Origin: Rothia sp. (in: high G+C Gram-positive bacteria)
GTDB lineage: Bacteria > Actinomycetota > Actinomycetes > Actinomycetales > Micrococcaceae
Assembly (NCBI RefSeq): GCF_030540545.1
Contig: NZ_JAUNVZ010000003.1
Coordinates: 232,117 to 296,116 of the forward strand
Reading direction: 5' to 3'
DNA: 64,000 nt
Below the pieces are notes generated by a model. That model was not told the DNA's origin. It worked only from the letters and a program-made list of their open reading frames with translations, and made no database searches. Below are positions 35,183-45,300 of the stretch, piece after piece (within the stretch, counting starts at the first letter, position 1; each line of letters starts with the position of its first letter). The position numbers were made by a program, and so were the translations under genes.

Positions 35183-37189
35183 CTATTTCAGTGCTTGGGC
35201 AACACCCTGAGTAAGCACCTTAGCGTAGAGCTCCTGACCGGCACCCTCAGGGTGCACGCCGTCAGAGACCAGCAGGCTAGGATCGCTCTTGAGAGCCTCG
35301 GTGATGGCGGCATCCCAATCGGCAATGACCACACGCGAAGAGTTCTTCGCCGCAAAATCCTTAATCAAGGCATTGGATTGTGCAATCCAGGTCAAACGCG
35401 CCGGGCCGTGACCGGTCACCAGCACCAGCTTAGAATCAGCCGGCAGAGCCGCCAATACCTGCTCCAACTGAGCGGTGCTATAGGTGGAGTTAGCGGTCAC
35501 CGAAAGCACCACAACCTTACGCAGCTGACCCTGGGACGCCATGCTCTTAATCAGCGGCAGAGCGTGCACAATAGTACGCGCCTCCTTAGCATCCAGAGCG
35601 GCATCGGGCAGCAAATCGTAAATATCGGCGGTGGACGCCTCCACCACGGAGTCACCAATAATGGTCACCTTCGCCGAATCCGCGCGGCTAACGGTACCGG
35701 GGGCTGCCGGAGTCTCAGACGCCTTAGCGCTTGCCGAAGCGCTGGCAGAGGCAGAGGCACTGGGCTTAGCATCCGCAGAAGCACTGGCGCTAGGAGTAGC
35801 AGAAGCACTCGCAGAGGACGAAGCGCTAGCAGCACGAGAGGAGGCACGGGCAGCGGCACGCTCAGCGCTGCGCTGCTTACCCTGCTCCACCACAGCCTGG
35901 GCGGCGGTCATACTCGGAGCGGTCACCACAGCGGTTGCGGTGGCAAGAGAAGAGAGCACCAGGGCGCAGGCAAGGAGCATATGCACGCTCTTATAACGCG
36001 CGGCACCAAAGGCATCCAGCGCACGGGAAGCGGCGCCCTTAAAGCCACAGCGGCGAATCGGGGTCTCCACCCAGCGGTACGACAGAGCCGCAATAATAAA
36101 GGTTGCCGCCAAAACCAGCAGATTCGCCCACTCGGGCTTATCGGCACCCCAGCTATAGTGCAGCACCACAGCCAGCGGCCAATGCCACAGGTACAGACCG
36201 TAGGAACGCTCACCCACCCAACGCAGGGGAGCAATACTCAGTAGGGCGCGCAGCAGGGTAGAGGCGCCGGCGCGCATATCCGGCAGGATCGCCTGAATAA
36301 TACCGCAGGTGAGCACCGAGGCAGCCGCAAGACCCCAGGGGATAGTCGCGGGGTTTGCCTCGCTCAGGTATAGCGCCAGGGGAATGAGCGCGAAGAAGGA
36401 GCCCCAACCCAGCAGCACACGAGCAAAGGCAACCAGACCGAAGGGCTGAGCCACGCGTTCTGCAATAGCCGGGTCGCTCGGCGGGTACAGGGAGAAGGGG
36501 CGCATAAACGCCAACCAAGCACCCAACAGCAGACCGTAAATATGGGCGTCGGTGCCGTAGTAAATACGGCTCACGGGAGCAGAGCTCAGAGACAGATAAC
36601 CGGCCCAGAGCAGGGAGGCGGTCAGCAGAGCCAGGATAACCCAGCGGAAGGCACGCCAGCGTTTGCGCAGCAGCACACCCGCAGAGAGAAGAATCAGCGG
36701 CCAGAGAACATAGAATTGCTCTTCCACTGCCAGAGACCAGAAGTTCGTGTAGAGTTCCGGGGTGGTCTGGGCGAAATAATCATTTCCGGCGGCAATGGAG
36801 AGCCAATTGGAGGAAAAGGTAAAAGCACCCAGGATTTGACGTCCCAGGTTCACCTGAATATCTCCACCAATACTTAGCGCAATCGGGCCCATAATAACAA
36901 TGAGCAGCACAATAGCGGGCAGCAGGCGTCGAGCGCGGCGCAGCCAAAAGGAACCCAGGGCAATACGGCCGGTGTAGGCGCCTTCGCGGAGCAGCAGGGC
37001 GGTAATCAAAAAGCCAGAGATAACAAAGAAAATATCCACACCGATCATGCCGCCGGGTAGAATCTGCGGCCAGAAGTGGTAGGTCATGACCATGAGCACC
37101 GCAATAGCGCGCAGGCCGTCCAGACCGGGCATAATATAACGCTGGTTGCCGTAGGCGGGAGGGAGCGAGGAGCTAAAGAGAGCTTGCAT
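35183..37189 (-). CDS. OafA/OatA-type acyltransferase with C-terminal SGNH-like domain
   Basis: The 668-aa protein has an N-terminal acyltransferase-3 domain of about ten helices (YIMPGLDGLRAIAVLMVMTYHFWPQ, GVDIFFVISGFLITALLL, FWLRRARRLLPAIV, FWSLAVEEQFYVLWP, YGLYLWHWPLAV). One further helix, then an extracytoplasmic Ser/Ala linker with SASASA runs (about residues 440-500), leads to an SGNH-like domain with IIGDSVVEAS (GDS) and SDGVHPEG (Asp-His). This architecture is that of OatA-like enzymes that O-acetylate cell-wall or surface glycans. The start at 37189 (MQALF) has GGAAGATAAG upstream. It lies between the M16 gene and dapB. Confidence 0.9.
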   Translation of the reverse strand: MQALFSSSLPPAYGNQRYIMPGLDGLRAIAVLMVMTYHFWPQILPGGMIGVDIFFVISGFLITALLLREGAYTGRIALGSFWLRRARRLLPAIVLLIVIMGPIALSIGGDIQVNLGRQILGAFTFSSNWLSIAAGNDYFAQTTPELYTNFWSLAVEEQFYVLWPLILLSAGVLLRKRWRAFRWVILALLTASLLWAGYLSLSSAPVSRIYYGTDAHIYGLLLGAWLAFMRPFSLYPPSDPAIAERVAQPFGLVAFARVLLGWGSFFALIPLALYLSEANPATIPWGLAAASVLTCGIIQAILPDMRAGASTLLRALLSIAPLRWVGERSYGLYLWHWPLAVVLHYSWGADKPEWANLLVLAATFIIAALSYRWVETPIRRCGFKGAASRALDAFGAARYKSVHMLLACALVLSSLATATAVVTAPSMTAAQAVVEQGKQRSAERAAARASSRAASASSSASASATPSASASADAKPSASASASASASAKASETPAAPGTVSRADSAKVTIIGDSVVEASTADIYDLLPDAALDAKEARTIVHALPLIKSMASQGQLRKVVVLSVTANSTYSTAQLEQVLAALPADSKLVLVTGHGPARLTWIAQSNALIKDFAAKNSSRVVIADWDAAITEALKSDPSLLVSDGVHPEGAGQELYAKVLTQGVAQALK

Positions 37190-37495
37190 GCTTATCTTCC
37201 GGTTCGGTGCTGTGTGTGGATAGACACCGCCCAATTTTGTTGGTATGCACCACAGAAAAAGCGGCGGCGGATGGGCTCTTTTGCCCACTCAGTCATTATA
37301 GGTTTTGAGTGTGGAACCCACGATCTTTTTGGGCGCCAATGGGGTCAAAACGTCAAATAAGTCTAAATATTACGGACTGAATAGAATATTTCGCAGGTAG
37401 ATGGGGTACAGCGGTATTTTTGGCTGCCCGGGTGGGGGATAATAGAGGGCGTAGATAAAGGCACGGTGCATAACACCGCTCAGATAGGGAGCGCG
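37190..37495. other. Divergent intergenic region between the acyltransferase gene and dapB
   Basis: These 306 bases carry promoters for both directions. GATAAT at 37438-37443 is a possible -10 for dapB. An AT-rich patch at 37345-37395 has no recognised motif. No gene is seen. Confidence 0.4.
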
Positions 37496-38251
37496 ATGAG
37501 CGAGAAGATTTGGAAAGTTGCTGTTCTGGGGGCCGCAGGCCGTATGGGCTCGGAGGCTGTCAAGGCTGTCAATACCGCCGCCGATATGGATCTGGTGGCT
37601 GCTCTGGGTCGCGGCGATGACCTGCAGCAGCTGGTGGATGCCGGCGCCGAGGTGGTCATTGACCTGACCGTTCCCTCCTCCTCCGAGGAGAATGTTCGTT
37701 TCGCCGTTGAGCACGGTATGCACGCGGTTGTGGGTACCACCGGTTGGGATGAGCAGAAGCAGGCTCGTTTGCGCGATCTGCTGGCGGAGCACCCCGGTGT
37801 GGGCGTGCTGATTGCTCCGAACTTTGCCATTGGTTCTATTCTTGCTACCGAGTTTGCTGCCAAGGCAGCTCAGTACTTTGACTCGGTGGAGATTATTGAA
37901 ATCCACCACCCCAATAAGGTGGACGCCCCCTCGGGTACCGCTGTTCACACCGCTCGCAAGGTGGCTGCCGCTCGCGCCGCTGCCGGCGTGGGCGAAAGCC
38001 CGGACGCTACCGAGGTCGATACCGACCACTCGCGCGGCGCCAAGGTGGACGGTATTAGCGTGCACGCGGTGCGTCTGCGCGGTATGGTCGCTCACCAGGA
38101 GATTCTGCTGGGTGATCCCGGTCAGCTGCTGACCATTCGCCACGACTCCTTTGACCGTGCCTCCTTTATGCCCGGTGTGCTGCTGGGCGTGCGTGAAGTA
38201 GCTGCTCACCCGGGTCTGAGCGTGGGTCTTGACGCCTTTATGGAGCTGTAA
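37496..38251 (+). CDS. dapB: 4-hydroxy-tetrahydrodipicolinate reductase
   Basis: DapB reduces HTPA in the diaminopimelate/lysine pathway. The 251-aa protein has the Rossmann start VAVLGAAGRMGSEAVKAV, ALGRGDDL, VVIDLTVPSSSEENV, VVGTTGWDEQKQ, APNFAIGSILATEFAAKAAQYFDSVEIIEIHHPNKVDAPSGTAVHTARKV (the Glu-Ile-His-His motif and Lys are catalytic), and VRLRGMVAHQEILLGDPGQLLTIRHDS. ATG 37496 follows AGGGAGCGCG. The next gene starts at the base after the stop. dapA is 0.85 kb downstream and dapF at 56934. Confidence 0.97.
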   Translation: MSEKIWKVAVLGAAGRMGSEAVKAVNTAADMDLVAALGRGDDLQQLVDAGAEVVIDLTVPSSSEENVRFAVEHGMHAVVGTTGWDEQKQARLRDLLAEHPGVGVLIAPNFAIGSILATEFAAKAAQYFDSVEIIEIHHPNKVDAPSGTAVHTARKVAAARAAAGVGESPDATEVDTDHSRGAKVDGISVHAVRLRGMVAHQEILLGDPGQLLTIRHDSFDRASFMPGVLLGVREVAAHPGLSVGLDAFMEL

Positions 38252-38944
38252 ATGAGCGCCGAGAACTCTGCATCCGCACAGAATCAACAGAGCTCTAAGG
38301 CGCCGTTTTGGCGCTCGGTGAGCGTGTGGATTAGCTGCGCTCTGATTCTGCTGCTGGTTACGATTAATATCCTGCCCTTGGAAGAGGGCGTGCGTATGGC
38401 GATGACCGGCGTGCTGGTTTTTGCTGCGCTCTTTACCCTGGTGGAGGCTAAGGGCCTGGGTAAGCTACTGACCGCTTTTATGGGCGCTCTGCTCTCCCTG
38501 GCTCTGGTGGCTACCGTGCAGCTGGGTTCGAACTTTTTGAGCCGCGGCGGCGCAGCGGATATGGCAATGGGTATCGCCTTGATGGTGCTGCCCCTGCTGG
38601 GTGCCTGGGCGCTGGTGGCAGAGCTACTCTTTGGTCTGCGCGTGCAGCGCCTTGCCGATGAAATGGAGGCGGCAGGAGAGCTGCCGGAGGATACTCTGCC
38701 TCGTACCCCCAGCGGCCGCGTGGATAAAGAAGCTGCGGCAGCGGAGTTTGAAAAGTACGCGGCTATTGCTGCTGAGAACCCCGGTTCTGCCTACGCCTGG
38801 TTTAATGTGGCGACCCTTTATGATGCCTGCGGTGAGCGCAAGCAGGCGCGTAAGAGCATGCGTACTGCGGTTGCTCTGCATCGCGGTAGGGTCCCGGCTC
38901 ATGTGCGCGCTGATAGTGCTGAGGGTTCCGATAGCGCCGAATAA
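38252..38944 (+). CDS. Membrane protein with short TPR-like C-terminus
   Basis: The 230-aa protein begins immediately after the dapB stop, with GGAG inside dapB as its likely binding site, so it is translationally coupled. It has four hydrophobic segments (about residues 25-42, 48-65, 70-90, 108-130). A soluble region follows (EAAAAEFEKYAAIAAENPGSAYAWFNVATLYDACGERKQARKSMRTAVALH), which reads like one TPR unit, and the protein ends in an Asp/Ser tail. The function is unknown. The location between dapB and dapA suggests a cell-envelope connection, but that is only context. Confidence 0.75.
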   Translation: MSAENSASAQNQQSSKAPFWRSVSVWISCALILLLVTINILPLEEGVRMAMTGVLVFAALFTLVEAKGLGKLLTAFMGALLSLALVATVQLGSNFLSRGGAADMAMGIALMVLPLLGAWALVAELLFGLRVQRLADEMEAAGELPEDTLPRTPSGRVDKEAAAAEFEKYAAIAAENPGSAYAWFNVATLYDACGERKQARKSMRTAVALHRGRVPAHVRADSAEGSDSAE

Positions 38945-39084
38945 TTCGCTGAGGTGCTCATGGGTAGCTGAATACTCGCTAAATTATCGCGAATCCGTCT
39001 TCATGTGAGCACTTCGCACGCATCTTTTTGAAAAAATTTTTACCCTATATTGCTGATTCGCCCCCGCGGGGTGTTTTAAGAGAG

Positions 39085-39090
39085 TAGTGT
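39085..39090 (+). promoter_or_regulatory. -10 box giving a probably leaderless dapA mRNA
   Basis: TAGTGT ends 7 bases before ATG 39098; no Shine-Dalgarno sequence precedes the ATG. Confidence 0.4.
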
Positions 39091-39097
39091 TTTAAGT

Positions 39098-40021
39098 ATG
39101 TCTGAACGTAACACCGGTACTTTTGCCCAGCCCTTCTTCGGTCGTCTACTGACCGCTATGGTCACTCCCTTCGCCGCCGACGGTTCGGTGGATGAAGCCC
39201 AGGTTGCACACCTGGCGAACTACCTGGTCGATAATGGCCACGACGGCCTGGTGGTCTGCGGTACCACCGGCGAATACTCCACCATGACCGATGACGAAAA
39301 CGAGCGCGTTTTCCAGATCGTCAAGGATACCGTGGGCGAGCGCGCCAAGATCGTGGCGGGCGTTGGCTCCAACGACACCGCGCACACCATTGAGCTGGCT
39401 CACCGCGCCGAAAAGGTGGGTGTGGATGGCCTGCTGGTCGTGACCCCCTACTACAATAAGCCGACCCAGCCCGGTGTCTACGCACACTTCAAGACCGTTG
39501 CCGAGGCAACCAAGACCCCGGTGATGCTCTACGATATTCCGGGTCGTGCGGGTATCCCGATTGCTCCCGAGACCTACCGTAAGCTGGCGAAGATCGAGAA
39601 CATTGTTGCCGTCAAGGACGCTAAGGCCGATATGGGCGCCGCATCCGAGGTGATGGCAACCACCGATCTGCAGTACTACAGTGGCGATGACGGTCTGCTG
39701 CTGCCCTGGATGTCCATTGGTGCCGTGGGTGTTGTCTCCGTGACCGCTCACGTGGCTCCTGCTCTCTTCCGCCAGCTGATTGACGCAGTGGTGGCCCAGG
39801 ATCTTGTGGAGGCGCAGCGCCTGCACCTGGAGCTGGTTCCGATCGTTCGCGCTACCATGAGCCGCGCTCCCGGTTGCGTGGCAGCTAAGGAAATTCTGGC
39901 TGCTCAGGGCGTGCTGGACCGTGCGGTTCTGCGCCTGCCCCACGTGAATTCTGAGCCCGAAGTACTCGAAGCAATGATGGCGGACCTTGCATCGTCTGCA
40001 ATTGCTTCCAGCGTGCGCTAG
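39098..40021 (+). CDS. dapA: 4-hydroxy-tetrahydrodipicolinate synthase
   Basis: DapA condenses pyruvate with aspartate semialdehyde. The 307-aa TIM barrel has RLLTAMVTPF, LVVCGTTGEYSTMTDDE (Thr-Thr motif), GVDGLLVVTPYYNKPTQPGVYAHFK, VMLYDIPGRAGI (catalytic Tyr and Arg) and the Schiff-base Lys in NIVAVKDAKADMG. YYSGDDGLLLPWMSIGAVGVVSV is also conserved. No lysine riboswitch is visible in the 150-base upstream gap. A terminator follows at 40054. Confidence 0.97.
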   Translation: MSERNTGTFAQPFFGRLLTAMVTPFAADGSVDEAQVAHLANYLVDNGHDGLVVCGTTGEYSTMTDDENERVFQIVKDTVGERAKIVAGVGSNDTAHTIELAHRAEKVGVDGLLVVTPYYNKPTQPGVYAHFKTVAEATKTPVMLYDIPGRAGIPIAPETYRKLAKIENIVAVKDAKADMGAASEVMATTDLQYYSGDDGLLLPWMSIGAVGVVSVTAHVAPALFRQLIDAVVAQDLVEAQRLHLELVPIVRATMSRAPGCVAAKEILAAQGVLDRAVLRLPHVNSEPEVLEAMMADLASSAIASSVR

Positions 40022-40521
40022 AATAGAATAGTCTTGGCGCTCAAGCGCCATATGGGTGCGGATCGTGACGTGTCAGGAGCGTTACGAACCGCACCCGCTC
40101 CTTTTCTGCCGCCCTTGCCTGTTTTGGCGTGGTCTGAGCGCATTCGCTCACGCTCTGGGCTCAATGCCTGACCAATGTGCCCTAGCCCCTATGGCCTGTG
40201 GCGAGCCATGGCGTATGATAGATAAAGTATTCTTGATATATGAGCTTCTCGCCTGTGAGAGAAGCGAGCAGAATGACACACAGATACTCGAGTAGAGTTA
40301 CCGACAGAAACAAGACGCCGACGGGTGATTCCGGCGCCTAAGCCCTCGTGGCTCACATAGACTTAAGATCATAAGCCTCTGCAGAGAAGTAGAGCCGCGC
40401 AGACACATCCCGCGCGCTGCCTCAAGCGCGCATCCGCCCGGCATAAGAAGAAACGGGCGATAGAAAGACTTCCGGTAGGTGGAAAGCCATCTATCACTAA
40501 CAAATACATAAGGAGAAAAAG
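40022..40521. other. 500-base gap between dapA and rnj
   Basis: It holds a small TTGGCGC/GCGCCA hairpin (about 40034-40050), the dapA terminator (40054-40096), and a possible -10 for rnj (TATGAT, 40214-40219). A GCTTCTC/GAGAAGC hairpin lies near 40243-40264. A nested hairpin (GATAGA/TCTATC with TTCC/GGAA inside, 40459-40495) sits just before the rnj binding site. No convincing gene is present. The rnj leader could therefore be about 300 bases. Confidence 0.5.
40054..40105 (+). terminator. Rho-independent terminator after dapA
   Basis: GGGTGCGG-at-CGTGAC pairs imperfectly with GTTACG-aa-CCGCACCC, followed by GCTCCTTTTCT. Confidence 0.7.
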
Positions 40522-42234
40522 ATGAGCGTATTTGAAGCTGATCTGCCCCTGCCTCCCAAGCTGAAGAAGGACACCCTGCGCGTGGTGCCCCTGGGTGGTC
40601 TGGGCGAAGTCGGTCGTAATATGACCGTGTACGAAATCAACGGCAAGCTGCTGATCGTCGACTGCGGTGTGCTCTTCCCCGAAGAGTCCCAGCCCGGCGT
40701 TGACCTGATTCTGCCCGATTTCAGCTACATTATGGACCGCCTGGATGATGTGGTCGCCATGATCCTCACCCACGGTCACGAAGACCATATTGGTGCCGTT
40801 CCCTACCTGCTGCGCAAGCGCCCCGATATCCCCCTGGTTGGCTCCAAGCTGACCCTGGCGCTGGTGGAAGCTAAGCTGAAGGAACACCGCATCACCCCCT
40901 ACGTTTTTGCTGTGGCAGAAAACCAGGTGGAGCGTTTTGGCCCCTTCGAATGCGAATTCGTGGCGGTCAACCACTCCATCCCGGACGCACTGGCTGTCTT
41001 TATCCGCACCGCTGCAGGTAATGTCCTGCACACCGGTGACTTCAAGATGGACCAGCTGCCCCTGGATAACCGTCTGACCGACCTGCGCCACTTTGCCCGC
41101 CTGGGTGAAGAGGGCGTGGACCTGTTCCTGCCGGACTCCACCAACGCTGAGGTTCCGGGCTTCACCCCGACCGAAAAGCATATTGGTCCGGTGCTCTCGA
41201 ATGTCTTCCGCGACGCAACCGGCCGTATTGTTGTGGCTTCCTTCTCCTCGCATGTGCACCGCGTGCAGCAGGTGCTCGACGCTGCCGCTGAGCGCGGCCG
41301 CAAGGTCGTGTTCGTGGGTCGCTCCATGGTCCGCAATATGACCATCGCGGAGAAGATGGGTTACCTGAAGGTGCCCGAGGGTCTGCTGGTGGATCTGAAG
41401 GACGTTGAGGATTACCCGCCGAACCAGATCGTGATGATGTGCACCGGTAGCCAGGGTGAACCCATGGCTGCACTGTCCCGCATGGCAAATGGTGACCACA
41501 AGATTCAGGTGGAGCCGGGCGATACTATTGTGCTCGCATCCTCCCTGATTCCGGGTAATGAGACCAGCGTGTACCGCATTATTAATGCCCTGATGAAGCT
41601 GGGCGCACACGTGGTGCACAAGGGCAATGCTAAGGTTCACGTCTCCGGTCACGCAGCCGCAGGCGAGCTGATCTACTGCTACAACATCCTCAAGCCCAAG
41701 AACGTTATGCCCGTTCACGGCGAGGTCCGCCACCTGATTGCCAACGGTGATCTAGCGAAGGAAACCGGCGTGCCCGAGCGTAACGTGCTGCTGGGTGAAT
41801 CCGGCGTGGTCGTGGATCTGAAGGACGGCGTGGCTCGTGTGGTGGGCGAAGTACCCTGCGAGTACCTCTACGTTGACGGCCGCAGCGTGGGCGAAGTGAC
41901 CGAGTCCGATCTGAAGGACCGCCGCGTGCTGGGTGAAGAGGGCTTCGTGTCCATTGTGACCGTGATTGACCGCAAGACCAAGCGCGTGGTGACCGGCCCG
42001 GATATTCACGCCCGCGGTATTGCCGAGGATGACTCCGTCTTTGACGAAATCACCCCGAAGATCACCACCGCCCTGGAGGACGCACTGCACCGTGCACCCG
42101 AGAAGGTACACACCGTGCAGCAGCTGCAGCAGATCGTTCGCCGCACCATCGGTGCATGGATTTCGCGTCGTTTGCGCCGCAAGCCCATGATCGTTCCCGT
42201 GGTGATTGAGACCTCCACCGAGGACGCAAAGTAA
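40522..42234 (+). CDS. rnj: Ribonuclease J
   Basis: RNase J is a metallo-beta-lactamase/beta-CASP nuclease with 5'-3' exo- and endonuclease activity on RNA. The 570-aa product shows LRVVPLGGLGEVGRNMTVYE, VDCGVLFPE, the metal motif THGHEDHIGAVPYLL (H84, H86, D88, H89), LHTGDFKMD, PDSTNAE, FSSHVHRVQQ, MMCTGSQGEPMAALSRMA, HVSGHA and PVHGE. A C-terminal domain follows. ATG 40522 follows AAGGAGAAAAAG. The order dapA-rnj-ftsK is conserved in Actinobacteria. The long structured leader may allow autoregulation. Confidence 0.97.
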   Translation: MSVFEADLPLPPKLKKDTLRVVPLGGLGEVGRNMTVYEINGKLLIVDCGVLFPEESQPGVDLILPDFSYIMDRLDDVVAMILTHGHEDHIGAVPYLLRKRPDIPLVGSKLTLALVEAKLKEHRITPYVFAVAENQVERFGPFECEFVAVNHSIPDALAVFIRTAAGNVLHTGDFKMDQLPLDNRLTDLRHFARLGEEGVDLFLPDSTNAEVPGFTPTEKHIGPVLSNVFRDATGRIVVASFSSHVHRVQQVLDAAAERGRKVVFVGRSMVRNMTIAEKMGYLKVPEGLLVDLKDVEDYPPNQIVMMCTGSQGEPMAALSRMANGDHKIQVEPGDTIVLASSLIPGNETSVYRIINALMKLGAHVVHKGNAKVHVSGHAAAGELIYCYNILKPKNVMPVHGEVRHLIANGDLAKETGVPERNVLLGESGVVVDLKDGVARVVGEVPCEYLYVDGRSVGEVTESDLKDRRVLGEEGFVSIVTVIDRKTKRVVTGPDIHARGIAEDDSVFDEITPKITTALEDALHRAPEKVHTVQQLQQIVRRTIGAWISRRLRRKPMIVPVVIETSTEDAK

Positions 42235-42251
42235 TATATTAGTCCTTAGCC

Positions 42252-42291
42252 ATAAGCTCAAGCGTGTGCATAACCGCCCGCTTGAGCTTAT
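42252..42291 (+). terminator. Hairpin terminator after rnj
   Basis: ATAAGCTCAAGCG pairs perfectly with CGCTTGAGCTTAT around TGTGCATAACCGCC; the tail is GCTGTTAAA. Confidence 0.75.
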
Positions 42292-42352
42292 GCTGTTAAA
42301 GGCGAGAACTCGAAGACTCGCCGTATTCCTGATAACCACACGATAAGGTAGC

Positions 42353-42358
42353 TAAGCT
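42353..42358 (+). promoter_or_regulatory. -10 box giving a probably leaderless ftsK mRNA
   Basis: TAAGCT ends 6 bases before ATG 42365; no Shine-Dalgarno sequence is seen. Confidence 0.4.
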
Positions 42359-42364
42359 TTATAT

Positions 42365-45300
42365 ATGGCTCCACGGAAAACAAACACGAAAAGCACCAAG
42401 AGCACTAGCCGTAGCCGCTCGAGCCGCTCCAAAAAACAGCAGCCCGAGCAGAACCCGATTGTTCGCGCCCTGAGTCTGTTCTGGCAGAACCTGGCGCATA
42501 TGATCGGCGGTATTTTCCGCTCCATTGGCACCGTGCGCACCGATTTGGACCCGGCGGCTCGTCGCGATAGCGGTGCCCTGGTGATTCTTTTATTCGGTCT
42601 GATCACCGCAGGCGTGGAATGGTACGCCTGGAGGGAAGCACCGGCGCCCTGGGTTATTCACGCGCCTCTTGCTGCATGGCACACCCTGCTCGCCGGTATT
42701 TTTGGACAGGGTGCAATTTTCGTGCCCGTCTCCTCCCTGGTGCTTGCCGGGTGCATTTTCCGTCAGCCCGATAAGGTTCAGCGCACCAACCGCATTGCCC
42801 TCGGCTTGGCGTTTATGCAGGTTGCCTGCTCGATTTTCTTCGCCAAAAACGCCGGCTACCCCAGCTTTGCTGACGGTTTTGCCGGCGTGTGGCGAGGAGG
42901 CGGCGCTATTGGCGTACTGCTGGGCACCCCCGTTGCGCGCCTTGCCGGTCAGCTGCCGGTACTGGAATGGGTCATTATTGCCCTGATTTTCCTGGTGGGT
43001 GTCATGATTATGACCGCCACCCCGGTGCGTCAGCTCTGGCCGCGCACCCTGCACCTGATGAGTATTGCCCTGGGGGAGAAGCAACCCCGTAGCCCGCGTG
43101 CAGCCGATGAGAGTGCTACCGTGGATCTGAATGCCCAAGAGCATGATCGCAGCTATCTGGAGGCTCCGGCATCCCCGGCTCCGAGCGCTCGAGAGCGCAC
43201 CGCACCGGCTGCTCGTGGCGGTCTCTTGGCTCGCGTGAAGTCCTGGTTTGGCTATTCTCCTGCCTCGAGCCAGGATACAAACCTGGATGAGTACGCCGGG
43301 GATGAAGCCTTTGTCCAGGCGATGGTCGCTGAGTCTTTCCCCGAGCCCGAAGCTCATCAGGAGCCGGAAGTTCAGGAGAGCGCCTCTGGCACTCGCGCTC
43401 AGCAGGCAAACCGACCCCAGCGTCTAAACGCTGTGCGCCGCTCCGGCTCCCGAGGCCAGGCAGAACTCTTCGATGTGGAATCTGATGCTCCGGCAGCTCG
43501 CCTATCTCAGGTACAGCAGGCGGCTCGTGATTACGGTCGAGTGCCGCAGAATGGCCTATTCGACGCCGATATTTTTGAACAGGATTCCGTTCAGGGTTCC
43601 GCTTCTGCGCAGATTCAGACCAAGCCGCAGCCGGTGATTTCTGAAGGCGATGACACCGCAACTCGCATGCAGCCGGTGGTTGATCCTGTTGCTCAGAACT
43701 CCCAGAGTTCCCAGGGCAGCCAGTCTGCGCGTGCAGCGGCTGAAGCCCGCCTGGCGCAGGCTCAGCTGGCACAGCGAACCGCCGCTTCTCAGACTCAGGC
43801 ACCGCAAACCCCGGCTCGCCCGGCAGCTCCGGCTGTCCGCGACCACAGCCGACCCGCAGCCCCCGAAGCGGCGCGTCCGGCGCAAACCGTGGAATCCTCC
43901 GCGGGCGCCTACACCCTGCCTGCAGAAGATATGCTCGTAGCGGGCCCGCCCGCCAAGGAATCCTCCGAAGCGAACCAGCGCGTGGTCGCAGCGCTGACCA
44001 GCGTGCTTGAACAATTTAATGTGGATGCAACCGTCACCGGATTCTCCCGAGGTCCCACGGTCACCCGCTACGAAATTGAGCTCAGCCCCGGTACTAAGGT
44101 CGAGCGCGTCACCGCCCTGAGCAAAAATATTGCTTACGCGGTGGCAAGTGAAGAAGTGCGCATCCTTTCGCCCATTCCGGGCAAGTCCGCCATTGGTATT
44201 GAAATTCCCAATACCGACCGTGAGACCGTGGCTCTGGGCGATGTGCTGCGTTCCTCCCAGGCGCACGCCAACCACCACCCCATGGTCATGGGCGTAGGCA
44301 AGGACGTCGAGGGCGGCTTTGTGCTGGCAAACCTGGCGAAAATGCCGCATATGCTCGTGGCGGGTGCAACCGGTGCGGGTAAGTCCTCCTTCGTGAATTC
44401 CATGATCACCTCGATTCTTATGCGCGCAACCCCCGACCAGGTGCGCCTGGTGATGGTGGATCCCAAGCGCGTGGAGCTGACCGCCTACGAGGGTATTCCG
44501 CACCTGATTACGCCCATTATTACCAACCCGAAGAAGGCCGCCGAGGCACTGCAATGGGTTGTGCGTGAAATGGACGCGCGCTATGACGATCTGGCGCACT
44601 ACGGCTTTAAGCACGTGGACGACTTCAACAAGGCACTGCGCGAGGGTAAGGTTCAGCCCGAGCCCGGTTCCAAGCGCGTGCTGCGTGAATACCCCTACCT
44701 GCTGGTGATTGTGGATGAGCTTGCCGATTTGATGATGGTTGCTCCACGCGATGTGGAAGAAGCCATTGTGCGTATCACCCAGCTGGCGCGTGCCGCCGGT
44801 ATTCACCTGGTGCTGGCAACCCAGCGTCCCTCGGTGGATGTGGTCACCGGTCTGATTAAGGCGAATGTGCCCTCGCGTATGGCATTTGCGACCTCCTCGG
44901 TCACCGACTCGCGCGTGGTGCTCGACCAGCCCGGCGCGGAGAAACTCATCGGTCAGGGTGACGCTCTCTTCCTGCCCATGGGTGCCTCCAAGCCCGTGCG
45001 TGTTCAGGGTGCCTGGGTTTCCGAGTCGGAGATTCACGCCGTGGTGGAGCATGTGAAGGCACAGGCTCCGACCGTGTACCGCGATGATGTGCTCACCGCC
45101 GATTCCAAGAAGCAGATTGACGACGAAATTGGTGAGGATCTGGAGGATCTGCTGCGTGCTGTGGAGCTGGTGGTTACCACCCAGTACGGTGCGACTTCCT
45201 TTGTGCAGCGTAAGCTGCGCATGGGCTTCGCTAAGGCAGGTCGCATGATGGATCTGCTGGAATCTCAGGGTATTGTGGGCCCGGCTGAGGGTACTAAGGC

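Noticed and set aside
35177-36244. 355-codon plus-strand open frame inside the acyltransferase region
   Set aside because: It is a shadow of the minus-strand acyltransferase/SGNH gene, including its Ser/Ala linker.
38945-39097. Lysine riboswitch upstream of dapA
   Set aside because: The gap is only about 150 bases, lacks the multi-helix aptamer, and the promoter box sits next to the ATG.
40056-40295. 79-codon open frame between dapA and rnj
   Set aside because: It starts inside the dapA terminator, has no binding site, and its Cys/Trp-rich composition is unlike the coding genes here.
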